DNA from: Bolinopsis microptera
Taxonomy: Eukaryota > Ctenophora > Tentaculata > Lobata > Bolinopsidae
DNA: 64,000 nucleotides
Direction: 5' to 3'
NCBI RefSeq assembly: GCF_026151205.1
Contig: NC_087074.1
Span: forward strand, 3,100,001-3,164,000
This document shows positions 23,472-34,100 of the stretch, piece by piece. The notes under the pieces are model-generated. The model worked only from the letters and a program-made list of their open reading frames with translations, made no database searches and had not been told where the DNA came from. The stretch's first letter is position 1; each line of letters starts with the position of its first letter. The translations under genes were made by a program, and so were the position numbers.

Positions 23472-25283
23472 CTACTGCATTGGCAAAAGAGATCGGAACT
23501 CATCCCTTAAAGGCCACACCTCTTCGATTACTGTCGGTCTTCGCCTGGCCAGTTCAATGATGCAGTCCAAGAGACGCGAAACGATCCCTTTCTTGGCTGC
23601 TAAGGTTAGATGAATACCGTTCCCATTTGGATCTAGTATAGTGCACCTTTTCCTCACCAGCTCAAAGCATATTTGATGCGAGTCAAACATCAATAGATTT
23701 TCAACCTTCGTGGTTAAAATAAATAAAGACTCGTTAAACCTACGAATTTCTGGATTTAGCCAGTGATAAGTGGTTAGTGTTATGGAGTTAAAGATGAATG
23801 TGGTGTTTGGGTATCTCTCACAATAAGTACGCAGATCATTCGCCACGACATCAAACAACGAGTAAGAACGGTGATTATACCTGGACAAATCGTTGATGCC
23901 TGCCGAAATCACCACGTAACTCATGTGAGGGAATAGGTGCTCAAACTTGTGAAGATCAGTGATTTTGTACATTGTCTCCTTGGTGCATGGCAAGTGAGTA
24001 GGAAACAAGCTGACGGGTGTGGTTGAATGAATTGAATCCGTCAATAGCAGAACACGTTCCGTTGGAATCGGAGTCGGGTCTGTTTCTGGTCTACTAGATT
24101 GGCGGATTGGTGGTATATGCTGTGGTGTGGTGGGAGCTGAGAGTCTGCGAAAAGTTAGTGATAGTCTCTCGCCTTGTGCTGTGGGATCTGCTTTAATACC
24201 ATGTTCCCAAAAGTCCTGGGAGGACCTTGACATGCAATAAGTCTGCCCGTGTTTGAGGTGTATGGATTGTGTCGTGAGAGGTCCTATTTTGCTGCGGAAG
24301 TCAATTGTTCGGGCAGCACCGAGACTGACTGTGATTATGTTACTGGGATTGACGATGCAAGCTTCGTTGTCACTGTGCATGGGAATTGAAGATTTACCGT
24401 TCTCATAACGAGTAAGAAGGCAAGTTATGTTGTCTGTGGTGAATGTTGGGTCTTCTGTGTGATGAGCGATTGAGTCTATGATTTCAAGGAGTGGGTGATT
24501 CGTGGGAATATCAAGTGGTTTGTGTACTGTTCTGCCATAACGATACTCTGTTCTACCAAAAAATGCTGTCTGTCGATGCCCTATCTTAGTAAAATGTACT
24601 CCGTGGCAAACTGTCTCCAGGTCTAAATGGTCAAAGTTTATATCACACGGTTCAACAGCACCTGGTATAGTTGGTAACGTCACCGTGTTGAGCTGTGCTG
24701 GTGGTGGCGGTGGGGTTGATGGAGGAGTTCTTCTAGAGTTGGCGGCGCTTTCATAAGCTAACATGTCCGTGATGCACTGTTTCGCTGCCGCTATCGACTC
24801 TGTTAGTTGTTCAATAATCCTCGCATGATGGCTTTCTGCTTCTTGAAGTTTCTCGGAAATGAGGGAGGTTACGGAAGTGAACTGATGCAAATTTTTAGAA
24901 ATATCATCTACATTGCTAGTTAGGTGTTGCTCTAGGTGTTGCTTTAAATGTTCATAGGCATGTGCCTTTCTATCCCTAGTTAGCATCCCTACTCCTATTG
25001 TATGATCTGTAAAACCACAGATTGTTGAATGGTATTCCGATTCATGTTTAAGTTGTTCTTCTGTCAGGGTTGAGAAGAGCTCTAAACTTGTTTTAGGAGA
25101 TAATAGTGCCGTCCTAAAAGTTTTATCGTACGTACCGTCTTGTTGTGGGGGTACCAGGCAGGTCTTTGAAGAGGTAGTGAGTGGGTCACTACCTGGTAGC
25201 CCCTTGTCATCTGATGAAGGATTCGTCTCGTGAGATGGGTGGGTGGTTGGCTGATCCAATAAGTTGAGCGCGGCGTCGGCCAT
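23472..25283 (-). CDS. LINE-1 ORF1: AlkB-like 2OG-Fe(II) dioxygenase fused to SGNH/GDSL esterase
   Basis: 603 residues from the ATG at 25283 (MADAALNLLDQ); the frame is open a further 32 codons upstream, overlapping the helicase gene. Residues about 60-190 are helical and coiled-coil-like, as in many LINE ORF1 proteins, then a Pro-rich linker (STPPPPPAQ). The AlkB double-stranded beta-helix follows: TRYENGKSSIPMHSDNEA with the HxD iron ligands at about 302-304, TVSLGAARTIDFR, distal iron ligand His in DFWEHGIK (about 360), and 2-oxoglutarate-binding Arg in RLSLTFRR (about 377). The esterase domain comes next: LLLTDSIH (nucleophile Ser, about 415), VISAGINDLSRY (about 463), and GNGIHLT with the catalytic His (about 553). 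AlkB enzymes remove alkyl groups from nucleic acids; some plant RNA viruses carry one to protect their RNA. By analogy this domain may demethylate the LINE RNA or cDNA. All catalytic residues are present. Confidence 0.9.
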   Translation of the reverse strand: MADAALNLLDQPTTHPSHETNPSSDDKGLPGSDPLTTSSKTCLVPPQQDGTYDKTFRTALLSPKTSLELFSTLTEEQLKHESEYHSTICGFTDHTIGVGMLTRDRKAHAYEHLKQHLEQHLTSNVDDISKNLHQFTSVTSLISEKLQEAESHHARIIEQLTESIAAAKQCITDMLAYESAANSRRTPPSTPPPPPAQLNTVTLPTIPGAVEPCDINFDHLDLETVCHGVHFTKIGHRQTAFFGRTEYRYGRTVHKPLDIPTNHPLLEIIDSIAHHTEDPTFTTDNITCLLTRYENGKSSIPMHSDNEACIVNPSNIITVSLGAARTIDFRSKIGPLTTQSIHLKHGQTYCMSRSSQDFWEHGIKADPTAQGERLSLTFRRLSAPTTPQHIPPIRQSSRPETDPTPIPTERVLLLTDSIHSTTPVSLFPTHLPCTKETMYKITDLHKFEHLFPHMSYVVISAGINDLSRYNHRSYSLFDVVANDLRTYCERYPNTTFIFNSITLTTYHWLNPEIRRFNESLFILTTKVENLLMFDSHQICFELVRKRCTILDPNGNGIHLTLAAKKGIVSRLLDCIIELARRRPTVIEEVWPLRDEFRSLLPMQ

Positions 25284-25311
25284 GGTAAATTTTCTTATCA
25301 GCAAACGAATT

Positions 25312-27927
25312 TCATGCGTAATGTAAAAGACAAATATGATAATGAAAATAATTGGCCATAGCTTTACTGGAGGAGGCAAAATCCTTAAAATCAGAAGTCA
25401 AAAACCTAGTTGTGATGAATCTTGCGTTAGATTCCTTGTAATCTGAAAATAATTCGCTATGATCCCCTTTTTGATAATAAGGTGTCTTTGAACCGTATCT
25501 CATGGAAACTGATAAGAAATGCAAGTATTTTTGGAATACGTTTTGGACGTCCTCCATTATTTGTTTGATCTTGCGTTTAGTGAATTCCGTTACCGTTCCC
25601 GAAACTAAATGTACATTATGTGCCTTTGCAGTAATTGTCAAATCATTTATAAAACTCTGAACGTCCCTCATAATAATCATAATTGAGCAGTAAACCCTTG
25701 CTCTGGACACAGTGATGTACATCCTAGCCAACAATTGATCATACCACTCTGCCAACATCTCCTCTATTGACTCTTCTGAAGTAAATTTTTTATTGAGAAC
25801 ATTGGGGAAACTCCATTCCAATATTCCTATTACTGCTGGCCATTCAGATGAGAAACTTCCCTCGTATGAGATAACATCGATGCGGTTTTTCCTTCTAGAG
25901 TCGTTTGTTGAGTGCATTGAGGCAAGAAAATCACTAGTTATGTCCTTGCAAATTTGTTCCCAGTGAGTGCAAGTGATTGAGTCTGGTCTCCGTTGCTTAT
26001 TCCTTACCAGGTGTTCTACGTAACTTGTACATAATGGATCTTGATGGTTAAAACCTTTCTCAGATGCGAATAATCTGTCATCCGCCACTATGATTGCTAA
26101 ATCTGTATTTTTCAGTTTTTTGAGCTCCTTTGAAACTGCTTCTTTGACGAACTTTTCGATTGCTAAACCATTAGGTGTGAGGCTATGCAGGAAATGCATG
26201 TTTCCTTTCGGACCATGAATGAAATGGCCTGGTTGCTGCTCTATGAACATAGTATTGGCAGGCTTGGATCGTATTTTTTTTATTCCAGAAAGCATATGTG
26301 TTATCTCGTAGGAATTTCTCAGATTGTCAGAAAGTTTTCTGATGGAATCGGGATTCAATCTGCTAAAAAATTCTTTGACATTTTTGTGTTTTTTTGTATA
26401 ATCGTACAGAAATCCTTGCTGTAAAATATCATTCACTATCCAAAATGTTCTTCTAGATCGTGACTTCGAATCAAATTCTGCCAACACCTGCTCAAATACA
26501 CGGTCAGTCTTGTTGCCAACACCTGTGGTGAAACCGTGGAAGTCATCAATGAAAATATGATAGTCAGATTGGAGCAGAATTGTTAAACTGGAGCATCTGT
26601 CTTCCTCATTAACCTCTACAACTGGATATGTTTTCATGCCTTCTAGATTCAAATCCTTCAATCGGTTCTGGAAGTATTTTATCAAAACTTGTTCTTTTGA
26701 TTTCAATGACGTATACCTCACATTGCCCCATAAAGTTGTTTTTAGGCCCGATTGTGTTACGACTTTCGAGTAGGTTTCAGCCGTAGCCTTGTTGAGGACG
26801 ATAATGGCAACGTTTTCGTTTGTAAACTTTACCATTTCGATGACTTTAGCCATAACAAGAATTGTTTTCCCACTTCCAGCTGGGCCTCTTATACAGAGCT
26901 TATTCTGTTTGCTCTCAAAGATTGCAAGCTGACTCACAGTCAAACACTTTATCTTAAGATAATCTTGAAAGATCCGTGGCGCATTCTTTACCAAAGGTGA
27001 TCTATTTCCCGATTTTAGAGAGCTGGTTATTTCCGAAGTTCTCAGTAGATGGTCAACTCGTTGGATGCTTTTACCCAGATCACAGCCATTTGTAACAGAA
27101 TACTTGTTATTTTTATTGTTCATACACCATAAACCAAGCAAAATACACGCTGTATTCATTCCCACTTTTGTTTCGAATTTAATCGTACATAAGTGACTCC
27201 TCAGAGCCCAGTTTTCAATGTCATTTTTGAAGAGAGTCGAATACTTTTCTGAATGTGTAAGAGAATTGTAACTATCAAGATTTTCTTCGGCATGTTTTCT
27301 GGTGATGCTGGTGAAAACAATTAATTGACGGATAGCTTCATATTCGATAGTCTTACATTTTTTATCAACACCGATCACAAGTTTGCGTGATTTTTCCTGC
27401 TGCTTCTGTGCCTTCCTAAAGCTTCTTATAAACTTTTCTTCACTATCACAGGAGGTCGATTTAACTTCAATCAAAGTTACAAATTTGTCATTGATCACCA
27501 GAAAGTCTATTTCTCCTTCCTCGTCCATGTCTTTTTTAGTACAATCATGTTCATCAAACAAATTATACTGCTGATGAGTAAACCTAAACCCATAAATGAC
27601 AATCATATACTCTCTGATGTCCTCTAACAATCTATAAACTTTAACTTCAGCTTCATATTCTCTCTGTTGTTTCTCGATTCGCTGCACCCAGTTAGGTTCA
27701 TTCTCAATATTATCTGGATACTTGTCTATGAATTTACAGAGTGGCGCCGGAGGAAACATAATGGGACGTTGGGTTTTCTCATTGCAATAAAAGGAGAATA
27801 TTTCTACTCCAACTTTCATGATCTTTCTGATAAATTCTTCATTTGGAGAGGTGATTAATTTTTCATCATTAACTTGGATGCTTTTACAGAGCTCACAACT
27901 CTGTGAGCTCTGTCCAGACCGTTCCAT
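25312..27927 (-). CDS. NERD/PD-(D/E)xK nuclease - SF1 helicase protein, copy 1 (intact)
   Basis: 871 residues in one uninterrupted frame. A nuclease module of NERD/restriction-endonuclease type occupies about 85-165: helical YEAEVKVYRLLED, then EGEIDFLVINDKFVTLIEVK with metal-binding D141, E154 and K156. The SF1 (UvrD/DUF2075/Schlafen-like) motor follows: Walker A GPAGSGKT (348-355), Walker B HIFIDDFHG (about 457-465), FWIVND (motif III-like), LSDNLRNSYEI (motif IV), ISYEGSFSSEWPAVIGI (motif V), YITVSRARVYCSI (motif VI). Nuclease-helicase fusions of this kind are best known from prokaryotic anti-phage systems; the role in an animal is unknown. The N-terminus looks shortened: SCELCKSIQ matches the end of the first nuclease module of copy 2, so copy 1 has probably lost that module. 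The last 100 residues have no counterpart in copy 2. The stop lies 28 nt upstream of the LINE-1 ORF1 start, so the extreme C-terminus may be read-through into the LINE 5' end. Confidence 0.85.
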   Translation of the reverse strand: MERSGQSSQSCELCKSIQVNDEKLITSPNEEFIRKIMKVGVEIFSFYCNEKTQRPIMFPPAPLCKFIDKYPDNIENEPNWVQRIEKQQREYEAEVKVYRLLEDIREYMIVIYGFRFTHQQYNLFDEHDCTKKDMDEEGEIDFLVINDKFVTLIEVKSTSCDSEEKFIRSFRKAQKQQEKSRKLVIGVDKKCKTIEYEAIRQLIVFTSITRKHAEENLDSYNSLTHSEKYSTLFKNDIENWALRSHLCTIKFETKVGMNTACILLGLWCMNNKNNKYSVTNGCDLGKSIQRVDHLLRTSEITSSLKSGNRSPLVKNAPRIFQDYLKIKCLTVSQLAIFESKQNKLCIRGPAGSGKTILVMAKVIEMVKFTNENVAIIVLNKATAETYSKVVTQSGLKTTLWGNVRYTSLKSKEQVLIKYFQNRLKDLNLEGMKTYPVVEVNEEDRCSSLTILLQSDYHIFIDDFHGFTTGVGNKTDRVFEQVLAEFDSKSRSRRTFWIVNDILQQGFLYDYTKKHKNVKEFFSRLNPDSIRKLSDNLRNSYEITHMLSGIKKIRSKPANTMFIEQQPGHFIHGPKGNMHFLHSLTPNGLAIEKFVKEAVSKELKKLKNTDLAIIVADDRLFASEKGFNHQDPLCTSYVEHLVRNKQRRPDSITCTHWEQICKDITSDFLASMHSTNDSRRKNRIDVISYEGSFSSEWPAVIGILEWSFPNVLNKKFTSEESIEEMLAEWYDQLLARMYITVSRARVYCSIMIIMRDVQSFINDLTITAKAHNVHLVSGTVTEFTKRKIKQIMEDVQNVFQKYLHFLSVSMRYGSKTPYYQKGDHSELFSDYKESNARFITTRFLTSDFKDFASSSKAMANYFHYHICLLHYA

Positions 27928-28295
27928 CCTCCAGGCCCCGCCCTGTTGCGGTAGCCAAGATCAAGATGCGTAGTCAGAGTGGCTCATAGGCTGAAATGAG
28001 TTTCGTTTCATTGAAATGTCTAAAAGTGAAATTATTTTACCAGAATATTAAACATAATATGATAGTAATTAGTGAACTTATTTCTACGGAACATAATGAT
28101 ATGAATCTATACTCACAAGTCACATCGAGGTGTCAGAACATCTTCAGTTTAGGAAAACTGATGAACAGGAATTTTTTGGAAAAAAAGGAGGGGGTGAGGG
28201 GTCATTCGGGAAAATTTCGAAAAGTACCGTGGTACTTTTTTGTTATTCCATTCGTGAAGGAGGTGGGTGGGTGGTTATTTTCAGAAATTTCGAAA

Positions 28296-29430
28296 TAATA
28301 ATAATAATAATTCTATACTGTTACATAATTTAAAAATTATGGCCCCTTATTGTGGGCAGAGTATGTTTCTTTATTTAAGTGTCCTGATTTAAAAATCATC
28401 TGAGTGACTGCATTGAAATTATTTAAGGAGAGTAACAATTAGAACATACTTATTATATTAATATCAACATTAGAACAAAATACAGTCACCTAATTCTCGT
28501 CTCCTACAGTTGAGTATAGAGGAACCATCTTTGGCGTGTATTAGGGACTTAGACCATTACAAATACCCTGCTGTAAGTTTGCAAGGTATGTGGACTAAGT
28601 GGGTCGAGAGTACTCGACTTGGAACTGGGTGTTGAGAATTCTCAACTAAACTAGAAGATAATGATGTCCAGAAGATGAGGCAGTAGATGGAGTAGTAAAG
28701 GAGTAGTAGAGGCTGAAGGGGGAGTGATGTCATAAGGAGATGTAGGACATGAAGGGGGATGGAGGTGAAGGAGTACTATAAGTATAAGTATCAATTCTAT
28801 GATAGTTTACCGATGGCGATCTGTGCTAAAGATCGGAAGGCAGTGATGCTGCCATCACTACCATCTCTTAAGATAGACCAGCATGGTTGGTCATTAGTGT
28901 AGTGCTCTTGAATGGTTTCTCTGTAGGAACAGCGGTACAGTGGACAAGAGAAGATTCGATGGTAATTGTTGTCCAACATCTGACAATTCGGACACTGAGG
29001 GTCGCATTTGTTGGCAACCCTTGCCTTGAATGCTGTGAAGGTGATGTCATGGCCATGCAAGAGAGACATTACTTTAGTGTCTGTGCTCCTGCTTGAATAG
29101 CGAGGAAACAACTTTTTGCTCCTCTCATCGATGTTATCCAGTATCTCACCCGGATTTATTCTAGGGTTCAGTAGGAGATGTTTATTCCAGGTGAAGTCCA
29201 TAAAGCGGGTTATTTCGTCTTTTGAATAGCTGACAACACCGTTGTGGACACTAGTCAGAAGGTCTATTCTGCTTCTGTTCAGCTCGTTGGACCCCCTTGT
29301 CCACGTTAGGAACTTACGTATCTCATCAATATGGTGCTGATATCGATGGGCCTTTGCCTCCTCTAGCTGTAAGATGAGTCCTTGCATAAATGGGTCACTT
29401 GTAAGTGCTTTTATTATGAATTTTATAGTG
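28296..29430 (-). mobile_element. LINE-3 copy a: 5'-truncated retrotransposon with target-site duplication
   Basis: The 3' part of a non-LTR retrotransposon on the minus strand, flanked by the direct repeat ATTTCGAAA (28287-28295 and 29431-29439) as target duplication. It ends in an (AAT)n tail at the low-coordinate side. It is the same family as the plus-strand copy at about 51430-53960, with which it shares both coding and 3' UTR sequence. Confidence 0.9.
28797..29387 (-). pseudogene. LINE-3 copy a: C-terminal end of ORF2 (truncated)
   Basis: 196 codons, open, corresponding to the region behind the RT in jockey-like LINEs. It contains a C-terminal zinc knuckle, CDPQCPNCQMLDNNYHRIFSC (Cys-x3-Cys-x2-Cys ... 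His-x4-Cys spacing), typical of that group. The RT itself is missing because the copy is 5'-truncated, so it cannot move on its own. The ATG is just the first in the fragment. Confidence 0.8.
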
Positions 29431-29488
29431 ATTTCGAAAAGTCAGCATATGTTCCATCAAAAAAGTACCTGCACCCCCCCCCCCCCCC

Positions 29489-30577
29489 GGCAGGACTACC
29501 AATAATTTTTTACAGAATGAAGTTTAGAAAAATGGATTAAAAGTTATCCGAAAATAAAATCCTTGCCAGACTTTTGAAAGGTTTCAAGAATCATCTAGAA
29601 GATAAGTGTTAGTAGTTAAATTTTAATTGGTCTCTAAGAGATAGTTGGTCAGTGATATAAAAATAATCACAATTTAATAATAAATCAAATCATAAATACT
29701 ATCAACACAATGGGGAAATAGGAAATACAAATAATGGCACTCTGAAAGACTCTGAAAAAGGAACTAACATTAAACCCGTAACGTAAACAATTTTTAAGCA
29801 TCCAGAGGCCGCTATTTACCTCGAGGAGGTGGGTATTTTTCCATACAGCTGTCTGCTGTTTAGTAAATCCACAATTTAACGACGTTGGCAGCTGAGCGGC
29901 GAATACGTAGTGATATTATCGAAGCATTCAAAATTATCAGCGGTTTAGCCTAGTGTGGATCGGGTATATTTGGAATGAGCAGATCCAATCTAATATCAAC
30001 CAGTAAATACAATTTAGTAAGAGTACTGAATAGTATTAATTTAAGATCATGGATCACCAAACTTTGCATTGTAGGTTAACCTACCAAGACGCGCGCCGAA
30101 TAGGACTCGTCGGATCGCGACGGTCTTGTCTAATATTTGAAAGAAATATTTTACGAGTATCGTCCGTTAAATTAAATTGGAACAAACTTTTTCCAGACGT
30201 CAAGAGCTCTGTGACAATTTCCGTATCACGTTGTAACCCCCATTGTCGTTACACTAATTGTTATTTCACTAAGCTTCACTTATTATTATATAGATCGTAC
30301 GGCCACGATATAGCTGCGCACCCGTGCGCGGCAGGTCTACAACGTATGTAAAGTAAAGTAAAGTAAAGTAAAGTAAAAAATTATGACATAACATCATCAC
30401 TAATGTCTACAAAGTATCATCATCATCATATGTGGTAAAACAAATTTTGTATACACGTTGTATACAAAAAAGAGTTTACAACGTGTATCAACTATTATAA
30501 AGCTTATAGTATAGTGTTTCAAATCAAGTATTAGGAAGCGAAGCTCGAAGAATTAAAGAATCATATCATGTTCATGT
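29489..30577. repeat. R1 repeat, copy 1 (upstream of helicase copy 1)
   Basis: About 1.1 kb that matches 47742-48922 in several blocks with indels: GGCAGGACTACCAATAATTT at the start, a long block with CATCCAGAGG and GGAGGTGGGTA, GGTTTAGCCTAGTGTGGATC, then GTGGTAAAACAAATTTTGTA and CATATCATGTTCATGTT at the end. It is preceded by a 15-bp C run (29474-29488). It contains short GC-rich words (GCGCACCCGTGCGCGGCAGG) that recur in copy 2. No ORF of substance (the 100-codon ORF at 30049 lies across it and is not conserved). Nature unknown: a dispersed repeat or part of a segmental duplication with the helicase gene. Confidence 0.75.
30350..30377. repeat. AAAGT microsatellite
   Basis: Five to six AAAGT units in tandem inside R1 copy 1, absent from the corresponding place in copy 2. 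Confidence 0.9.
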
Positions 30578-31176
30578 TCAAGAAAACAACAATTTCAAGA
30601 AAACAACAATTTTATTTAGTATCAGTTAAAGCAGACAAAAACATATTTTATATATATAACTAGTGCAAACTTTAGACCATATATCTTAGGGGACTTGGAG
30701 TAGCAAGAGAGTGACCAGAAAGTATATGTATACTTTTACCAAAAATACGTCGAAATGAATCCAGGGTGATACAGGATCTGAGAGTGCAGACCATAAAGTT
30801 TACGCACCCACCCTTGCCTCCTGAATTCGTGGTTGGAAAGACAATTATGCAAAATTGGTCGTTTATACTCCAAGTCCCGTTGTTAATAGAAGTAGTATTA
30901 TTTATGTCTGGAATTAGCTTCATTCAATAATAACAATATCAATATAATCAATATTAATATCAATATCAGACTAAACTATCAAATAAATAAATTATCAAAT
31001 ATCAATTATTAATTCACTCTGATTAAAAAGTTATAAATTAGGATATCTAATATTTAAGAATTACAACTACAAGTTGTTAAAAACGCCCAAAATAGATCTG
31101 AGATATTTTCAGTCTGTAGTACAATAATGATAGCAATAGTTTAAATTATGTTATGTGCTGCTGCAATTAGATTAAA
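30578..31176. other. AT-rich stretch downstream of LINE-2
   Basis: No gene recognised. The portion near 31176 should be the 3' UTR of the minus-strand LINE-2, but no clear tail or target duplication is visible. AATATCAAT motifs are loosely repeated around 30930-30970. Confidence 0.45.
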
Positions 31177-34100
31177 TTACTGTAACTTAAAATTGTTTGG
31201 AGTCCAAGTCTCTTTTAAGTCAACAGCCTGTGATTGTATTAATAGTGCTTTCGTTCTCAATTTTATCAAGTTAATGGAAGTTTCTAGACAATTGCTTGAA
31301 GTTAAAATTTTTTTATGAACAGTGTTCCAAAGCTTGGCTGCATTAAACAAAAAGGTATTTGATTTATTTAGAAGAATAACTGTTAGACTCGTTGCACGGT
31401 TTGAAATGTTGATAGCCTCATAAAGGGAGTATGGGCAGTGGTACTTGATAATCTTAGAGAATTCTAAAATACAGTGATATTTGTACAAGTTTTGAGCCGT
31501 AAGAATTTTTAACCTATTAAAAATGGGTTTCGTATGCTCCTTTTCAAAATGTTTATGGCCTAGTATTTGCATGCCATATGGTCTAGTTCTTGCACATGTT
31601 GATTGTTTATCTAGATATGAGTCGAGATCACCAAAAAGGATTCTTATACAGTGCTTCTGTGTGATAAAAAGACTATCATTTGACCGTTCTTTGAGGACAA
31701 CTCCCCAAACACTTATACCATAACTTAGATGTGATTCAAATAGAGCATTATATATTTTTAAATATAGTTCAGCAGGTATCGAGTGCCGAATTCTACAGAT
31801 TGCACCAGTCATGGACCTCAGTTTTTTACGGATGTAGTGCATGTGGGCAGACCAGTTTAGCTTACTATCTATAACAACACCTAAGAATTTGGTATCCTTG
31901 ACTTTAGTGATAACCTTACCATTGATGAATATTGATCTAGATTCATCTAGCAGGGTAGCAAATGGTCTAGTCCGTGCACAAGTGTCATCATATTCAGAGG
32001 CAGGTTTAAAATGGATGTAGCAGCATTTTGACATGTTGATATGAAGTAGATTACATTTCATATAAATCGAGACATGTTTAAGCACTAAGTTGGCTTTTTT
32101 GTATGTTGCTTCTCTAGACGGTCCTGATATGAAGATATTAGTGTCATCAGCATAAAGTACAAATTTCACTTCACTGTCTGAAAAACAGTTTACTATATCG
32201 TTCATATACAGTAGGAAGAGTAATGGCCCTAGAATTGACCCTTGAGGAACCCCGAATTCCACATCCATTGTTTCTGATGGTACATCGTTATACATCACAT
32301 ACTGCTTTCTGTTAGTCAAGTAGCTTTTTAGTAAAGTTAGTGCTGTGCCCCTAATACCATAGGAATTTAACTTGCTTAGAAGAATATTGTGATCAAGGGT
32401 GTCAAAGGCTTTGCTCAAGTCAATGAATATGCCTAGGACATGTTTATTGCTAGCCAGGGACTTTGTAACAGAGTCTATAGATTTGTGTAGAGCATGGGCG
32501 GTAGAATGGCCTTTTCTAAATCCAAACTGCGAGTCTGTTAGTACACCTTTAGATGTAAAGAAATTATAGAGCCGTTTGTAAATGACCTTCTCGAAAATTT
32601 TCCCAAATAAAGGTAATATTGATACAGGCCGATAATTTTCAATACATTCCTTATTGTCTTTCTTGTAAATAGGAATAACTTTACCAGTTTTAAAAATACT
32701 TGGGAATGTTCCACTTTGTATACATATGTTGTAAAGCCTAGCCAAGGTACCAGCGATGAGCTTTGCCGATTTTTTTACAACGATTATAGGTATGTCACTT
32801 GCCTTGCCATTTTGAAAATCTCTGATGACCTCGATAATCTCATCTTCATTAGTTTCTTCTAGGTATATGGAGTCAGACACTGAATTAGACATGAATTGAG
32901 CAAATGATTCTACTGGATCCAGAGAAATACTATTGTTCGACAATACATTTCTATTGAGATTGCTTGCAAGAGATGTAAAGTATTCACAAAATTTGTTAGC
33001 AATTATTCGTCTGCAAGTAATTCTCTGGCCATCTATGACAAAATCGTCCTTACATCTAGACATATTCTTACCACGGAGTTCATTGATAACTTCCCAGGTC
33101 TTTTTTGAGTTCATGCTGTACTTCTCGAATTTTCTAGTATAGCACATAGCTTTTGCCATATTTATTGAGTTTTTGAGAAACTTGTCGAATTCCTTGTAGC
33201 AGATGTGCTTGTTTTGATCCCCGTCAGGTAGTTTTAATGTACAAGTCTTCTTCCATTCGAAATACAACCTAGCTTTCTTGTCTATGGAATTAATTAGCCC
33301 CTGGGTAATCCAAGGGTTAGTTATGCTGTTGCGTTTAGTGGTTCTAGGAGTAAGAAGTTTGCAAGACAAATCTATCTTTTCTTGAAATAACTGCATGAAA
33401 GAGTCAAATGTGTCACAGCTGTGCTGGAACCTATCTATATCGTTTTCTATTTCAAGACAGAGCTTCTCTAGGTTAGCATTACTATAGTCGTAGTGTATGG
33501 TAATTTTGTCTGGTGAATCAGGTTTAGGCACAGAGTTAGGGGGAAGCTCAACAAGAGTGAATACAGGGTGATGGTGGGAGATATTATCAGATATCACACC
33601 AGAAATAAGGGATTGGTCTACTACATTGGTGTGGATATTGTCAATACAAGTCCTGGAACAGCCAGGTATTTGGTGTGTTGGTACTGATATGGTTGGTGTG
33701 AAGCCGTTGTTGAATATTATTTCTTGGAATTTGTCCTCTGATGGAGATGGGTCTTTCAAAATGTTGACATTGAAATCACCAAGAATGTATACTTTTTTGC
33801 CATTCAATTTTGAGAGAATACGTTCATATGCTTCGTTGAACAGTTCAAGTGATGCGTTCGGGGGACGGTAGATAACCCCTACAACAGTTGGGTCTTGCAA
33901 GCTAGTGATAGATACAAATAGTGATTCTATGTGTTCATTACAGAGAGATAAGCCAGTAATCTTGTTAAAGTTAAGGGAATCGTGCAGGTAAAGACACACT
34001 CCTGACCCTTTACTCTTGAACTGGTTTTTCTTTTGACAAAAGTAACGTGATTGATAACAGGAGGAGTATCCGTTAAGCTGATACAGGGCTCCATTTTCGG

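Larger units (their letters stand above)
19228..25300 (-). mobile_element. LINE-1: CR1-like non-LTR retrotransposon with AlkB-esterase ORF1
   Basis: A two-ORF non-LTR retrotransposon on the minus strand: ORF1 (23472-25283; AlkB plus SGNH esterase), a 575-bp spacer, then ORF2 (19228-22896; zinc fingers, endonuclease, reverse transcriptase). An esterase ORF1 and PHD fingers are established marks of CR1-like elements. Both ORFs are open, which suggests recent activity. The 5' boundary lies near 25300, close to the end of the helicase gene; the 3' end was not defined. No target-site duplication was recognised. Confidence 0.8.

Noticed and set aside
25284-25379. Hydrophobic N-terminal extension of the AlkB ORF (starting MPPPVKLWPII)
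   Set aside because: It overlaps the helicase coding end in another frame; the downstream ATG at 25283 is the more natural start.
30049-30351. 100-codon ORF on the plus strand
   Set aside because: Lies in the R1 repeat and is not preserved in the second R1 copy.
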